From contig JAFMOC010000044.1 of assembly GCA_019802505.1 (NCBI GenBank), positions 1,235,001-1,299,000 on the forward strand: 64,000 bases of DNA, given 5' to 3'. How positions within the stretch are numbered: position 1 is the first letter of the stretch; the number at the start of each line of letters is the position of its first letter. This document shows positions 46,601 to 57,601 of the stretch, piece by piece. This stretch comes from Corydoras sp. C115. Taxonomy: Eukaryota > Chordata > Actinopteri > Siluriformes > Callichthyidae. Position numbers and translations under genes: made by a program. The notes beneath the pieces are model-generated. The model saw only the letters and a program-made list of their open reading frames with translations. It had not been told where the DNA came from and did not search any database.

Positions 46601-47528
46601 ATCATTAAACGTAACGATACTTGTTTTATTACATCATATTAAATACATTGAGCATCTGATTTTAATACTGCTGTTAATATTATATGACTTCAGCATTCAT
46701 TGCTGACATTAGTCAGCCACCCTAGTTTGATTGCTTTTCTTCTGTTAAGTTCCATCCACCATCTACCACATATGAGCCACATTGTACCCAGCACTGTGGT
46801 GTCTGATGCGGCCAAATTGCAAAGAAGTTAATTCGCAAAGGCAAATTTTGTAGTTTGAGGTTGGAACTAAACTCAAAAGGAAGGTTGGTTTCCAGCACCA
46901 AGGTTGGTGTTTAGTGTAATCCCACCCTGCCCACAGATCAGATCTGGCCGGAGTATTCACTCCAACAGAACAAAGATGCTCTCATAAAAGATGAATAAAT
47001 TATGTAGATTCATCTTTGATTAAAGTTCTGGTAAATCCCATAAAATAGGTGTCAGGATTCACTCAGTTTTACTAAAAAAATCCAACTAACATTAAATTTA
47101 GCCAGATGGGTCCATTAATGGGTGGCACATTGGATTATTGGTTAGCACGTTCAACTCTCAGCGCTGGGGATCCAGGTTTGAACCCTAATCTGGGTGGGGT
47201 TTCCATGTTCTTCCAGTGTCTGCCTGGGTTTCTTCTGGGTTTTTGGGTTTCTTCTGGGTTTTTGGGTTTCTTCTGGGTTTTTCTCCCACAGTCCAAAACC
47301 ATAGATGTAAGGCAAATTGAATGCCCTACATTGCGCATATAGTGTGTGTTTGTGGAAGTGAGTGGGCCCAGAACTAGATTGGTTTCCTGTCGTGGGTCTG
47401 CAAAACGTTCTCCCTTGGATGGGCATGGGGAACCCCCGTAGTAGAGGATTAATGAGAGAGAGATGATAGGGTCCATTAAGCTGCCCAACAATAGATTGGT
47501 GCCCTGTCCTCGTTGTACCTGAAACGCT

Positions 47529-47617
<89 letters not shown>

Positions 47618-47755
47618 TTCATTCATTCATTCATTCATTATCTCCCACTTTATCCTCTATTAGGGTCGCGGTGGGGTTCCCCATGCCCATCCAGAGGAGA
47701 ACGTCTCGGGGGATGGGCAGATAGACTCAGGACAGGGCACCAATCCATCGCTGGG

Positions 47756-47801
<46 letters not shown>

Positions 47802-50800
47802 GACAGGTATATATATATGTAGACATTTGTCAATGCTCCGCTCCTACATAAACCTTTAAAAACAATAACAATTTCAACAACCCTGTAATAACTCTTGATT
47901 AAAGTCTGGACTGCAGAGTTCTGTGTTGTGGCTACTCACTGTTGTCATAGATTGGATTGGAGATTATGGGGGAAAGTGAGATGCTGTAGCGTCCAGATTC
48001 CTCTTGCAGAAACACCTGAAAACATAGGCGCACTACGTTCAAGTCGTACTCCTCCGTCTGCAAGAGCTGTTCTCGGGGGACTGCACAAGAAAAAATAGAA
48101 TAGGTGTCACAAAAAGCCTACATTACAAGTTCAACTTGCAAATCTTTTTCTGTGTTGCTGTCAAAGTAGACACAATACTGCATACCATGCATGTATTAAA
48201 GGTGTCAGTGGAACTTCATACAGCTGTAGCTCTTTGGATAAAAAGTGGGGTACTGGGGTATTATTGTAATAATTGAGTATACATTTTTGGTATGTTTAAG
48301 TATATCGTTTTTATATTACTCTGACAGTTCTGTCAGACATCAGTATGTGCACGTGATGTTGAAGGTTTTGGCTGCTGTGGGAAGTCCCCAAGCAATAGCA
48401 GCAAGTAATTAATCATCTTTACCTTCGTATGACTCAATTCATTTAACAGATAAACAGCATAAACAGCAGGGAGATAAAAGGCTTTACCTAAGCCTGTCAT
48501 CTTAATGCAGCATCGCAAGAATGTGAGTGCAAGGAAGAGCAAGAAATGAGTTCATCTAAAGCCTGATTATCTCAGATAACTCTAAGTGACTCTCTCTTTC
48601 TACGTCACTGCTGTTGCCGCTTAGCGGTATCCCCAGCCGTGACACTGCTATGAAATCCCACGCATCGCCGGCTCACATCTCGAGCCGGAGACACTGAGAT
48701 ATCCCACACAAAATGTATGTAAAGATGTTTCGAGGTGCCTGCGCGCATGCACGCCCACCTGGTCGCTTCGTATAGAGTGTCTTCGCAGTGGACTCTCCCA
48801 CCCACCTGTGGTGCGATGTGCGTCTCACAGCTGAGGTGAGGTTATAACAGGTGGAAATATCACCGAAACCCAAGAACCAAAAGGACTTATGACGACTTTT
48901 CAGTGAAGAGGCTGCTAACCTGACGTTCGGAGCTCCGCCTCTGCTTTAACCACAAAGCCTCAGAGAGGAAAACAGAGAGAGGGAGCTGAGAAAAAGAGGA
49001 TTGTCTGTGCATTCGTAGTGGGAGGGGCCAGCAGAGAAAACAGCTAGGTGGAGAGTGTGACCGAGAGAAGGTGAGAGGGGTTGAGTGGGTGTACAAGGCA
49101 GAGGCAGAGTGTGAAAAAGAGGAGGTGTTGTACGTGCAGGGTTTTTGCATACAACGACGATGTAAGTGCATAAATGGCCAGGGAAACAGATGCACATAGA
49201 AGAGATGTGGGTGGTGAGAAGGCTGCATTTGAGTTAATGTGGGAGGGAGACGAAATGTTATGGGAGGCTAAATACAAAGCCAATGCTTTTTCCTCTCACA
49301 CCCTGATATTTATGTTTCGTTTTTTCACACCAAATATGGTATGGCATTTAGAGTGACAAATGTCACTCGTGCATACCTTAGATGCCAAGAGCTAATTAAA
49401 ATTCATGAGCCGGTATAAGCATGAAAAAATGATATAGGACAGCATCAGTAAAAATGAGATCATTGCTCACAAGGTTCTCCCTACCACACATGACCATATA
49501 TCACAACTAATATCAAAAGTGCTTTCAGTTCACAATGACAAAGCAAGATTCTGATTGGACACTGTACCACTGTACATAAAAGGTTATTTACAGGGCATGT
49601 ATGTATGACTTGTAAACAAGCATATAATAATGATCTTTTTGTGGATCGAAACCCAGGTATGGCATTGGCGCTTAAAATATTGAAATAAAAAATAATTTCT
49701 GGTTCAGTTGGGAACACAAAGACCTGTTTTGCCTGCTTAAATACATCATTTGAAAAATGGTCCAGACTTTTACATTTAAATAAAAGATACACAGCACACC
49801 AAATTCCTTTTTGAGCACATCATGGACAAAAGTAAAAATAATTAAAGGTGTTCTTTCGCTTAATCATTTACTTGGGTCGTGGGGGTGGGGGAGTTTTGCG
49901 CTGGGCAGATACACCCAGGACAGGGCACCTGAGCACACTCACTCACACAGACAAACTTGCACAAACACACAGTACATGAGGCAATTGAGGGCATTTAATT
50001 TACCTTCAATCCATGTTTTTGGATTGTAGGAGGACCCCCACACAGACATGGGGAGAACATGCAAAATCCACCCAGATTGGGATTCAAACCTGGATCTCCA
50101 TGGCTAAGTGGTAACCACTAAGCCACCGTGCTGCATTATACATTTAAAACCAAATAGTGTTCTTTGTAAATCCAAAATGGATTTATTAAATCTTATTATT
50201 ATAGTGTATTGCTTCTATTGACTGTTCAGACAAAAATCTGATGAATAGTAAACAAAGCCACACTGTCTCATCAATATCCTAAGGTTTAAAAAATATTCAG
50301 CAGCTTATTAGGATAATGGTCTTAATAATCAGAAGGGCAATCGCTGTTGAGTGTCTGTTGGACATTTTTTCATTGGTGCTTTACAATGCAGATGGACAAA
50401 CGCCATATTGTTGTTATTAACTGAACAAACACAACAGTGCTGATGTAAGCGGGAATATAACAAAGCATAAAGTCAAAACCAAAAATAAAATCCTGCTTAC
50501 ACAGATTTCATAACGCAATCAAACGTAGCGCGAATGTGAACTCAACTTATATAAGTTTTTCATAGACATACTTCTTGCTTTGTATGAATATTTGAGCAAA
50601 AATGATCCTGTTGGTTTAGGAAGTAAACGAGTAGGCCACACCCCAGAAAACATTAAATGGAAGTGAAAGTTATGCCATTCACCTTCGAAATTAAAACGAT
50701 TGGTAAAGAGGAAGCGATAAGAGAATGCAGTCTGATGTCAATTTTTTCTCTACTTTAACTGCCCCTTATTTCACTCTACAGTCTCACCCCAGAAAGCATC

Positions 50801-53800
50801 AGAAGGAAGATTTGATCTGACCTAAGCATCAGTCACCTTAGGAACTTGTGTTGGACAGTAATATGGGCAATGTAGTTCTGTTGCTAAGGTACTTGCTAAG
50901 GTAAAGTTCTATTGCTAAGGTACTTAATAATTTTATCTGTCATCTTTAATGTCTAATCCACTATCTAGCTATTTGTACACTGCTTATCAATAATTAACCT
51001 GTTTCCAAATCTGGAATTACAGACACAGTAAGTGAGTGTTGAGGCAAAATCTGCAGGACAAGGGACAAGATTTACAAAATGTAGAAACAGGCAGATTTAT
51101 AGTAAAGTGTTAAGTGGATGGTTACAACAAATTGACAAATGGTGGAACACAAAGTCCGTAAAACTCTGTTATTATGTTTGAAATCTTAAAAAAGTATTGT
51201 TTCGCACTTTTAATTTAAAATATATCGAAAAGGTTTATAAATATCACATCAGGACTGGTAATTTAGCAGTGTAGGGATGAATACTACATCGCCCTTGACA
51301 TCTAGATAGAATGCGGCAAATCAGTCATTTGAAAAAACAATATGGCTACGCTTTTATTTTCAGCAGACACAAATAATAAATAGCTTTAAAAGTGGTCATC
51401 TACTGAATAAATTTCCCCAGGTCACATGCAATGCAGGCAGTTGTGTAATGGCCTAGCTAAAAGAAAAAGAGAAGTGACTTTTTTTCTCTTTCCTCATGAT
51501 ACCATTGTAGCTTAAACACGCCACATTTACAGCGCCAACAAAAGGAAGTCACTGGTCTTTAAGTGAAGTGATTTTGCAGCTGTGGTCTTTATATTTACAA
51601 ACTACACTCCATATTTTGTAAGCTAAGATTCTGGTGCAATACGATCACTACACTTTATATAAATTAATAGAATGAATTCAAAACTTACCATTGAAAGGGT
51701 TGATGCCTCGGTTTACTCTTTGCAATATGGCATCCTTCACCTCTCTTCTTCTTACACACTGGATGCCAAGATTTTGAAACCTAAAAGAAAAAAAATGATG
51801 TGATAGTATAGTTTACAGGAACTTAACCAATTAGCAAATACAGTGTGTCAAAAGAGGGGTGCATATGTGCTTTAGTAGAGGGTATATTTAATAATATGCA
51901 GGGGTGTGAATTTCATAATTCAATGCTACAGGTGAAGATCCACTGGGATGGGATTTTATGATAGAAAACCAAGCAGAAAACTTGACTGCTTTGGTGGTTA
52001 AACAGAATGTTAATTTTGGAGTTCATAGTTTGCATCATAAGGGGAACCTTGTTAATACTGCTTCCCTACTCAATAATATGTATAGAAAAGTTATAGTTTG
52101 ATACTATATTTTATTATCTTAACTCACACTGTGGGTTAACTCACATTTGGGTTTGACACTGGGGTGTCAAACCCAAATGCACCGAGGGGCCAAAACTTAA
52201 AGCCCACTTTAGGTCACAGGCCGAACCAGATAAACATTTATTGAACACACTACAAGTAAATGTTTTCTAAACATGAGTAGGAATATATGCAAACAGATAT
52301 ATTATTCCACAATAAATTAACTTAAATATTATACAACTTAAAATACTTGCTCTCTATAAAGCAATAAATATATAATATCTTTAAATATTTCTGCCAAAAT
52401 TATACAAATTTAAAATATGAGCATGGTCCAAAACAACATATCGCTGGACCATAATAACAATAATAATAGTAAAATGAAATGATCATGCATGCCGGATATT
52501 CTATTTAAATATATGCACACTGCACAGTAAATTGTGAATCGTAATGAAACTAAGGAGTTGCCATCTATTTGTAACCAAATTCCTTGTGTTTGTAACATAC
52601 TTTGCCAAATAAATCTGATTCAGATTTTTAAAAAGCAAACGAATGAAAAATAAATTCTATGTAAATTATCTATTGCATTAATATCATTTTCAAATATCTA
52701 ATAACGCAGTATAGGAAATGAGTAATTTTTGATTAGTCACGATCTTGTGTTTCTTCCTACAGCAAACTGATTTCAGCGGGGAATGCAGACTTACGCAATT
52801 ACTCTGCGTTCAGGTCCGAACTCTAGCTCATAGTATCCATCTTTGCAATCTTTTCCCACCAGGTCATGTGGATGTGGTCTGTAAGGCTCATTCTTTGTTA
52901 CCAGTGATACACACACTTTTCCTCGTGCACATGTGTTGAGAATCTGGAAGAAGAAAAAAAGAAACTGTTCAGGTAGACAATCGACTGACGGTCAAAAATG
53001 ATTGAGCAGCATGAGAAAAGCAGAAGGAAACTAACACAGAAGTTCATACCTGGATGCTTGGGTAGGTCCTGTTGTTGTCTGAACTCCTTTCTCCGGGTAT
53101 ACTTCCCGCAGAACGGCCCTCACATTTATACCTGAAGCGCATCCCTCGTTGTTTTGGCTGCTCAAATATTTGAACACAGGGCTCTCCCACTGGTAAGAAA
53201 GAATAAGAGAAAGAGTGAGTGCTGACTCTGTAGACGTGTAGCTCGTTAGAAGCTTTGTGGACCTACAATATGTCTACTGTAAGCAAAATCATTCTTTTTT
53301 TTTTTTAAATAAATACATCAGGTGAAGTATGTCATGATCTACTACTGAGAATACAACACCAGTAGTACTGATTTGACATACTACTAAAGTGCATTTATGT
53401 ACAGTCTAAACCATAAAAATGTAAAATTTCAAAGGGGTCTGGATAAGTAAGTGACAAGGATATGATTATATATTATGTCTCTCTAATGGTCCCATCAATG
53501 TATAGTGTTCCATACATATACATTTAACATTTGTTCATTTAACAGACGCTTTTATCCAAAGGGACTTATAAAGTGAGCACAGGGTTGGCCACAGCATCCC
53601 TGGAGCTATGATGGTTAAGTGTCTTGCTCAAGAACCCACATTGGTAAATTCAGAAGACCTGGGATTTGAACCCACAATATTCAGATTGATAGTTCAACAT
53701 CCTAACCACTGAGCTACCACGTCTCCAATTTGCAGAGGAGGTCAGATTGGGGATGTCTACTGTCTGCGCTTGCTTACCCCAGTTGTACAGCTGGTGAATT

Positions 53801-56302
53801 AGCCAGGTTATCTAACATGTAATCGATCCAGCCTGTAATCATGTCATCTCCAAATTGCAGTGAACTCAGTGCTAACTTGGTTAAAGGGGCAGTAATGTTT
53901 TAACCAGAAGGTTTCCAGAACAAGCAAGCTGCAGCTGGGCATTAAAGCCTTAATTCTTAGGTCTCCCAGTGAATAACTTTCAAAAGTTTTAGTTGATCTA
54001 ATGGAGGTCATATGCTGTAATGCAAGTAAATGCATAAAAAGTAATTGACCCATGTATATTCATAAAGACTTATACAGAATCAGTCATAACACCACCCTCC
54101 TGGATCAATTAGGGTTAAGGGAATGAAAAAAACGAAAAAATGAAATTGTGCTTTTTCACAAAAGTAACAATAACAAACCAAAACATTCAGTTTCTTTGCT
54201 CTAGAGCCATTTTAGCAAATGTTTACTTTAAATATTTCTGCTCTCCATAACTCCATTCCTGTCAAAATTATACAAATTTAAAATATGACCATTATTAACA
54301 ATACAAATAGATCAATGTAAAATGATCTCGCGGGCCGAATATGGCCCCCGGGCCTTAAGTTGAACACTTATAACACCATTGCGCTACGGTAGCTCGGTAG
54401 CAAAAATGCACCTGGCCATTCTACCAATCTTAAATTGTCAAAAACAAATGAGCTCATGTGGCCAGTTTCTGAGAAAAACTGCGAAGCCGTAAAAAGCGAA
54501 AACATCTGCAGCCCACCTTGTGTTCCTCAGAACCTGTTTACAACCACAGCCTAGTGAAAATAATTTCCCCCATCTCTACACCTGGTTGCTGCCAGCGCAT
54601 ACAGTTAGACCCTTCGCCATGACAGTGGACCACAAAAGTGAAACTAGCTCTGGCTTATCAAAGTGTCTCTGCACACCTGCAGCCCTCTCATACAGCTGCA
54701 TGGAGCAGGAGGCCTTCAGTTCCTATCGCAATCACCAGCTTCTTATAATACAAGTCCACAGATGTCGAGCCTGTGACCACCAAAGACAACCAGCAACAAT
54801 TAACTCTAGCTTTCCTGGAAATTTGAAATCCTGAGGAACACCCCCCACCCCCATTTGTCTAACCCTTAGGGGGTCATCAGACAGCTAATGATATGCATAA
54901 CAACCCACAGCCCACCCCCCTCGCAGGCTCACAGGTGAAATGCTAGGTACAATTGCAATTGCTGACCACAGGTAAAAAGATTGGCGTCCATCTGGGTTTG
55001 GAGAAGCGAAGCCGGGGGAGCTTTAAATCATTATTGCTAGATTTAGTGTTGATGTTGCATAACAGACATGTTTATTGGACATTTATTGAAATATGGAACA
55101 AATCATGTCCCCTATTTATTCAGTATGAGATAAATTCTGTATTTTGGGCGACACGGTGACTGGTAAGCACGGTCACCTCTCAGTGATCCAGGTTCGAATC
55201 CCAAAGTTTCCATGTTCTCCCCGTGTCCACGTGGGTTTCCTCCGGGTTCACCGGCTTCCGCCCACAGTTCAAAAAACATGGATTCAAGGTTAATTGAATG
55301 CTCTAAATTGCCCTATATAGTGTGCGTTTGAGTGAGCGTCTGTGCCCAGGGTAAGATTGGTGCCCTGTCCTGAGTGTATCTTCCCTGCCCAGGAATAAAC
55401 GGAAGCTGGTAGCTCAGAGGTTAGGGCTATCAATCTGAAGGTTGGGGGTTCAAATCCCAGGTCCACTGAAGTTACCAACATGGGTGTCTGAGTAAGACCC
55501 TTAACCCTCATTGCTCCAGGGATGTTCTGATTAACCCTGTGCTCACCTTGTACGTCGCTTTGGATAAAAGCTTCTGCTAAATGATCAAATGTAAATGTAA
55601 TGAATATAAATGTAAGATAATGAATGAATGAGGAGTCCGTATTTTACAGCACTAGTGGCAACCCAAACTGAAGGTGTTCCTTTCGCAATCACCAGCTTCT
55701 CGTAATACAAGTGCACAGATGTCGAGCCTGTCAGCACCAAAGACAGCCTGCAACAGTTAAGAGTGTCGAAACTGCAGAGAGATGGCAGGATGTGCAGGCA
55801 GGATGCAAAGCTCTCTCTCCGGCCATCACACAGGAGTGAGGCTCGTTCTCGGTGGAGGGCACCAGCACGAGGAAGTGAGAGGGACAGTGCGACGAGTTAC
55901 GAGCAGAGATAAAACTCTCACTGCGGGGACGCTTCAGGACTTACTGATGTGAGGCGAGAGAGAGAGAGAGAGAGAGAGAGATAGAAGCTACGCAAGAGGT
56001 GACATTAATCAGGAAATTGGTACGTCAACGATGCAAAGTCTCTAATGGCAACTCGACGTTCAAAACACTTGACAGAAGTTCCTCATTCGATTTCCTTCTG
56101 CGGATTCATCTGTGATTTATTTGACACCGACCCTTTCCCACAGAAACGCTCAAATTCGCGGCTAGAGACGGACTGTTTACAAAACTCATCCACTCGTTAA
56201 TGATTTAATCCACATGAACATCCACCTACTTCCTCCTCAGTGTAAGGTGCAGTCTTATTATGACTAAAACAATTTCGCCATTTCACCAACAGACAAATAT
56301 AT

Positions 56303-56377
<75 letters not shown>

Positions 56378-56411
56378 CCATTGTAATTCATTAATAAAAG
56401 TGAGAAAGTTG

Positions 56412-56505
<94 letters not shown>

Positions 56506-56558
56506 TAATGTAAAAAGACAACTTTCAGACAACAAAAGTAAGAAGAAAGTTGCGTTGT

Positions 56559-56624
<66 letters not shown>

Positions 56625-56640
56625 CACTGAAAGACAACTT

Positions 56641-56717
<77 letters not shown>

Positions 56718-56745
56718 CCATTGTAATTCATTAATAAAAGTGAGA

Positions 56746-56833
<88 letters not shown>

Positions 56834-56885
56834 TAATGTAAAAAGACAACTTTCAGACAACAAAAGTAAGAAGAACGTTGCGTTG

Positions 56886-56969
<84 letters not shown>

Positions 56970-57222
56970 ATCAGTGAAAGACAACTTTCGCGCTTTAATT
57001 ATGAACTACGATAATAATGCAGATTACTGATGCTGGTTCTGCTGACTTGTGTTGTTCTCTCATTTGTCGCTTTGTATAAAAGCCTCTGCCAAATGACTCA
57101 ATGTAAACGTAAAGCACTGGAAGCATTAGGGCACTTAAAGCACACCAAAAGTTGCCATTTGAATAATTTGTAGAAGAAAAGAGCTCTGTGGAGAGTTAAC
57201 CCGTCTTATACTCACCATCCAT
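42869..57222 (-). CDS. rel: c-Rel, NF-kappaB family transcription factor, complete, 9 coding exons
   Basis: Exons in transcript order: 57222-57216, 53189-53050, 52943-52795, 51780-51689, 48080-47940, 45613-45509, 44250-44035, 43910-43767, 43680-42869; 1806 nt, 601 aa plus TAG, all GT-AG and in frame. The Rel homology region fills residues 8 to about 283: DNA recognition loop RFRYKCEGR (20-28), HPHDLVGKDC, FQNLGIQC, then the dimerisation domain with APNTAELRICRVN and ADVHRQVAIVF. A basic nuclear localisation motif REKKRK is at 289-294. The last exon is Ser/Gln/Asn-rich with Q6 at 440-445 and acidic-hydrophobic patches TDLEFLD and EEEILQSF, as expected of a transactivation region. There are no ankyrin repeats, so it is a Rel-type not a p100/p105-type member. 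DKDPYG after the RHR and KNEPYRPHPHDLVGK favour c-Rel over RelA; RelA is the main alternative. Confidence 0.92.
43767..43910 (-). CDS. rel: rel coding exon 8
   Basis: 144 nt after acceptor TTTCAG; starts DPYGCREKKRKIESLMKG, the nuclear localisation region just after the RHR. The rest is a linker of low conservation. Donor GTAACC. Confidence 0.85.
44035..44250 (-). CDS. rel: rel coding exon 7
   Basis: 216 nt; encodes DDIEVRFFTPNWEAKGSFSQ, ADVHRQVAIVFRTPAYY and MQLRRPTDQEVSEPMEF, which closes the dimerisation domain. The PKA-type site RRPS of Rel proteins is RRPT here (Thr266). Confidence 0.95.
44405..44763 (-). mobile_element. V-SINE, rel intron 6
   Basis: Full-length, minus orientation (same strand sense as rel). 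Confidence 0.86.
44894..45249 (-). mobile_element. V-SINE with target duplication, rel intron 6
   Basis: AACCATGGAAACT at 44881-44893 and 45250-45262. Second copy in the same intron, 130 bp from the first. Confidence 0.89.
45509..45613 (-). CDS. rel: rel coding exon 6
   Basis: 105 nt; encodes RAPNTAELRICRVNKNSG and GGDEIFLLCDKVQK, the first part of the dimerisation (IPT) domain. Donor GTAGAA is weak but frame and homology fix it. Confidence 0.94.
47121..47465 (+). mobile_element. old V-SINE with expanded core, rel intron 5
   Basis: Head GTTAGCACGTTCAACTCTCA; the core motif GGGTTTCTTCTGGGTTTTT is tandemly repeated about three times (47227-47282). Confidence 0.7.
47531..47800. repeat. (TA)n microsatellite split by a truncated V-SINE, rel intron 5
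   Basis: TA runs at 47531-47613 and 47758-47798 surround a minus-oriented V-SINE 3' part (47612-47758) that ends exactly at the internal point (minus strand GTGCCCAGCG). Confidence 0.85.
47940..48080 (-). CDS. rel: rel coding exon 5
   Basis: 141 nt after acceptor TGCAG; encodes EYDLNVVRLCFQVFL and ISNPIYDN, the end of the N-terminal RHR domain. Donor GTGAGT. Confidence 0.94.
48085..49860. other. rel intron 4, unique CpG-containing part
   Basis: 48600-49100 is less AT-rich than its surroundings, with TACGTCAC (48601), CTCGAGCCGG and several CpGs; purine-rich GAGAGGG runs follow. Could be regulatory; no exon recognised. 50140-51680 shows nothing. Confidence 0.35.
49868..50136 (-). mobile_element. 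old V-SINE, rel intron 4
   Basis: Diverged and internally shortened; GCGCTGGGCAGATACACCCA and GGGATTCAAACC remain. Confidence 0.65.
51689..51780 (-). CDS. rel: rel coding exon 4
   Basis: 92 nt; encodes FQNLGIQCVRRREVKDAIL, then GINPFN. Donor GTAAGT, phase 1. Confidence 0.94.
52150..52500 (+). mobile_element. hAT-like non-autonomous element, SINE-free copy
   Basis: In rel intron 3. Matches the arms of the 15.6-17.8 kb element: GGGGTGTCAAACCC, then GATAAACATTTATTGAACAC, TATTATTCCACAATAAAT, TCTTTAAATATTTCTGCC and AAATTTAAAATATGAGCATG, without SINE cargo. 3' end decayed. Confidence 0.5.
52795..52943 (-). CDS. rel: rel coding exon 3
   Basis: 149 nt; encodes ILNTCARGKVCVSLVTKNEP, then HPHDLVGKDCKDGYYELEFG. 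The stretch NTCARGKVC differs from the usual NYxGKGKVR of c-Rel. Donor GTAAGT, phase 2. Confidence 0.93.
53050..53189 (-). CDS. rel: rel coding exon 2
   Basis: 140 nt; encodes FEQPKQRGMRFRYKCEGR, then GSIPGERSSDNNRTYPSIQ: the DNA-contacting L1 loop of the RHR. Ends in phase 0 at donor GTATGA. Confidence 0.95.
53520..53728 (-). mobile_element. family B SINE, rel intron 1
   Basis: ACAGACGCTTTTATCCAAAG at the left to CTAACCACTGAGCTACCACG at the right, the latter being the tRNA-like head on the minus strand. Confidence 0.65.
54125..54372 (+). mobile_element. hAT-like element, 3' half
   Basis: In rel intron 1. Contains TTTCTTTGCTCTAGAGCC, TTAAATATTTCTGC, AAATTTAAAATATGACC and ATGATCTCGCGGGCCGAATA, ending GGGCCTTAAGTTGAACAC. 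Same family as the elements at 15.6 and 52.2 kb. Confidence 0.5.
55145..55632 (+). mobile_element. V-SINE split by family B SINE, rel intron 1
   Basis: V-SINE 55145-55396 (GCGACACGGTGACTGGTAAG to AATAAACGGAAG), then a family B copy 55397-55611 (GGTAGCTCAGAGGTTAGGGC, GGGGTTCAAATCCCAGG, tail GTCGCTTTGGATAAAAGC), then the V-SINE tail GATAATGAATGAATGA. Confidence 0.75.
55951..55981. repeat. (GA)n microsatellite, rel intron 1
   Basis: About 15 GA units inside a CpG-rich stretch (55780-56160). Confidence 0.9.
56293..56990. repeat. duplicated (TA)n/(GA)n/(CT)n complex repeat, rel intron 1
   Basis: Two units of about 340 bp share the spacers ATCCATTGTAATTCATTAAT (56377 and 56717), GCATAATGTAAAAAGACAAC (about 56502 and 56831) and AAAATCA(C/G)TGAAAGACAAC (about 56620 and 56967), separated by long TA, GA and CT runs. 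Lies 230 to 920 bp downstream (gene sense) of rel exon 1. Confidence 0.85.
57216..57222 (-). CDS. rel: rel coding exon 1 (7 nt)
   Basis: ATGGATG followed by donor GTGAGT; only two codons and one base. The ATG context ACAGCCATGG is a strong Kozak match. Joined to exon 2 it reads MDVGEPCVQIFEQPKQRGM, the expected N-terminus of a Rel protein. Confidence 0.85.
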
Positions 57223-57229
57223 GGCTGTG

Positions 57230-57450
57230 GACACCCCGCTGACAGTGCGCAGAAGGCTGGCTGTAGCAGAGAGCACACTGAATGACTGAAGTCTTACTCT
57301 CCTCAGCTATAAGAGGCTGGGAATTCCCCCCGAGGGACACGCCCAGCGTGCGCTTTCAGCCAATCAGCGGGCAGGAGGACACGCGCGCCGTCTCCCACTC
57401 TGCATGATCACACATGCACGGTTTAATCTATAGACGTTCCGAAATGTCAG
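57230..57450 (-). promoter_or_regulatory. rel proximal promoter region
   Basis: CpG-richer sequence around the kappaB site, with a CCAAT box (AGCCAATCAG, about 57357-57366, read on the plus strand) and a TATA-like CTTATAG (about 57308-57314). Transcription start is not fixed by sequence alone. Confidence 0.55.
57319..57328. promoter_or_regulatory. palindromic kappaB site upstream of rel
   Basis: GGGAATTCCC, a full match to GGGRNNYYCC on both strands, 97 bp upstream of the rel ATG and just upstream (gene sense) of a TATA-like CTTATAGC. Vertebrate c-rel promoters are known to contain kappaB sites that mediate autoregulation; function here is inferred from position. Confidence 0.7.
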
Positions 57451-57601
57451 GGAGCTCCTTTAAAGGTTAAGGAGCAAGTACATACGTGGGCAGTAAATAC
57501 GGCAACAAATGAGAACACACATAAAAAAGAAATCATGAGCTCATGATATCTTAAATATGTTTACAGTGGATACAAAAATAAATCAATAAATTCAATTCAA
57601 T

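Noticed and set aside
56197..57014. Long open frames rich in YIYIYI, SLSLSL and RERERE
   Set aside because: Translations of TA, CT and GA microsatellites.
42869..57222. RelA (p65) as identity of the second gene
   Set aside because: The sequence after the RHR (DPYG...KKRK), the KNEPYRPHPHDLVGK text and the Ser/Gln-rich tail fit c-Rel better; phylogeny would decide.
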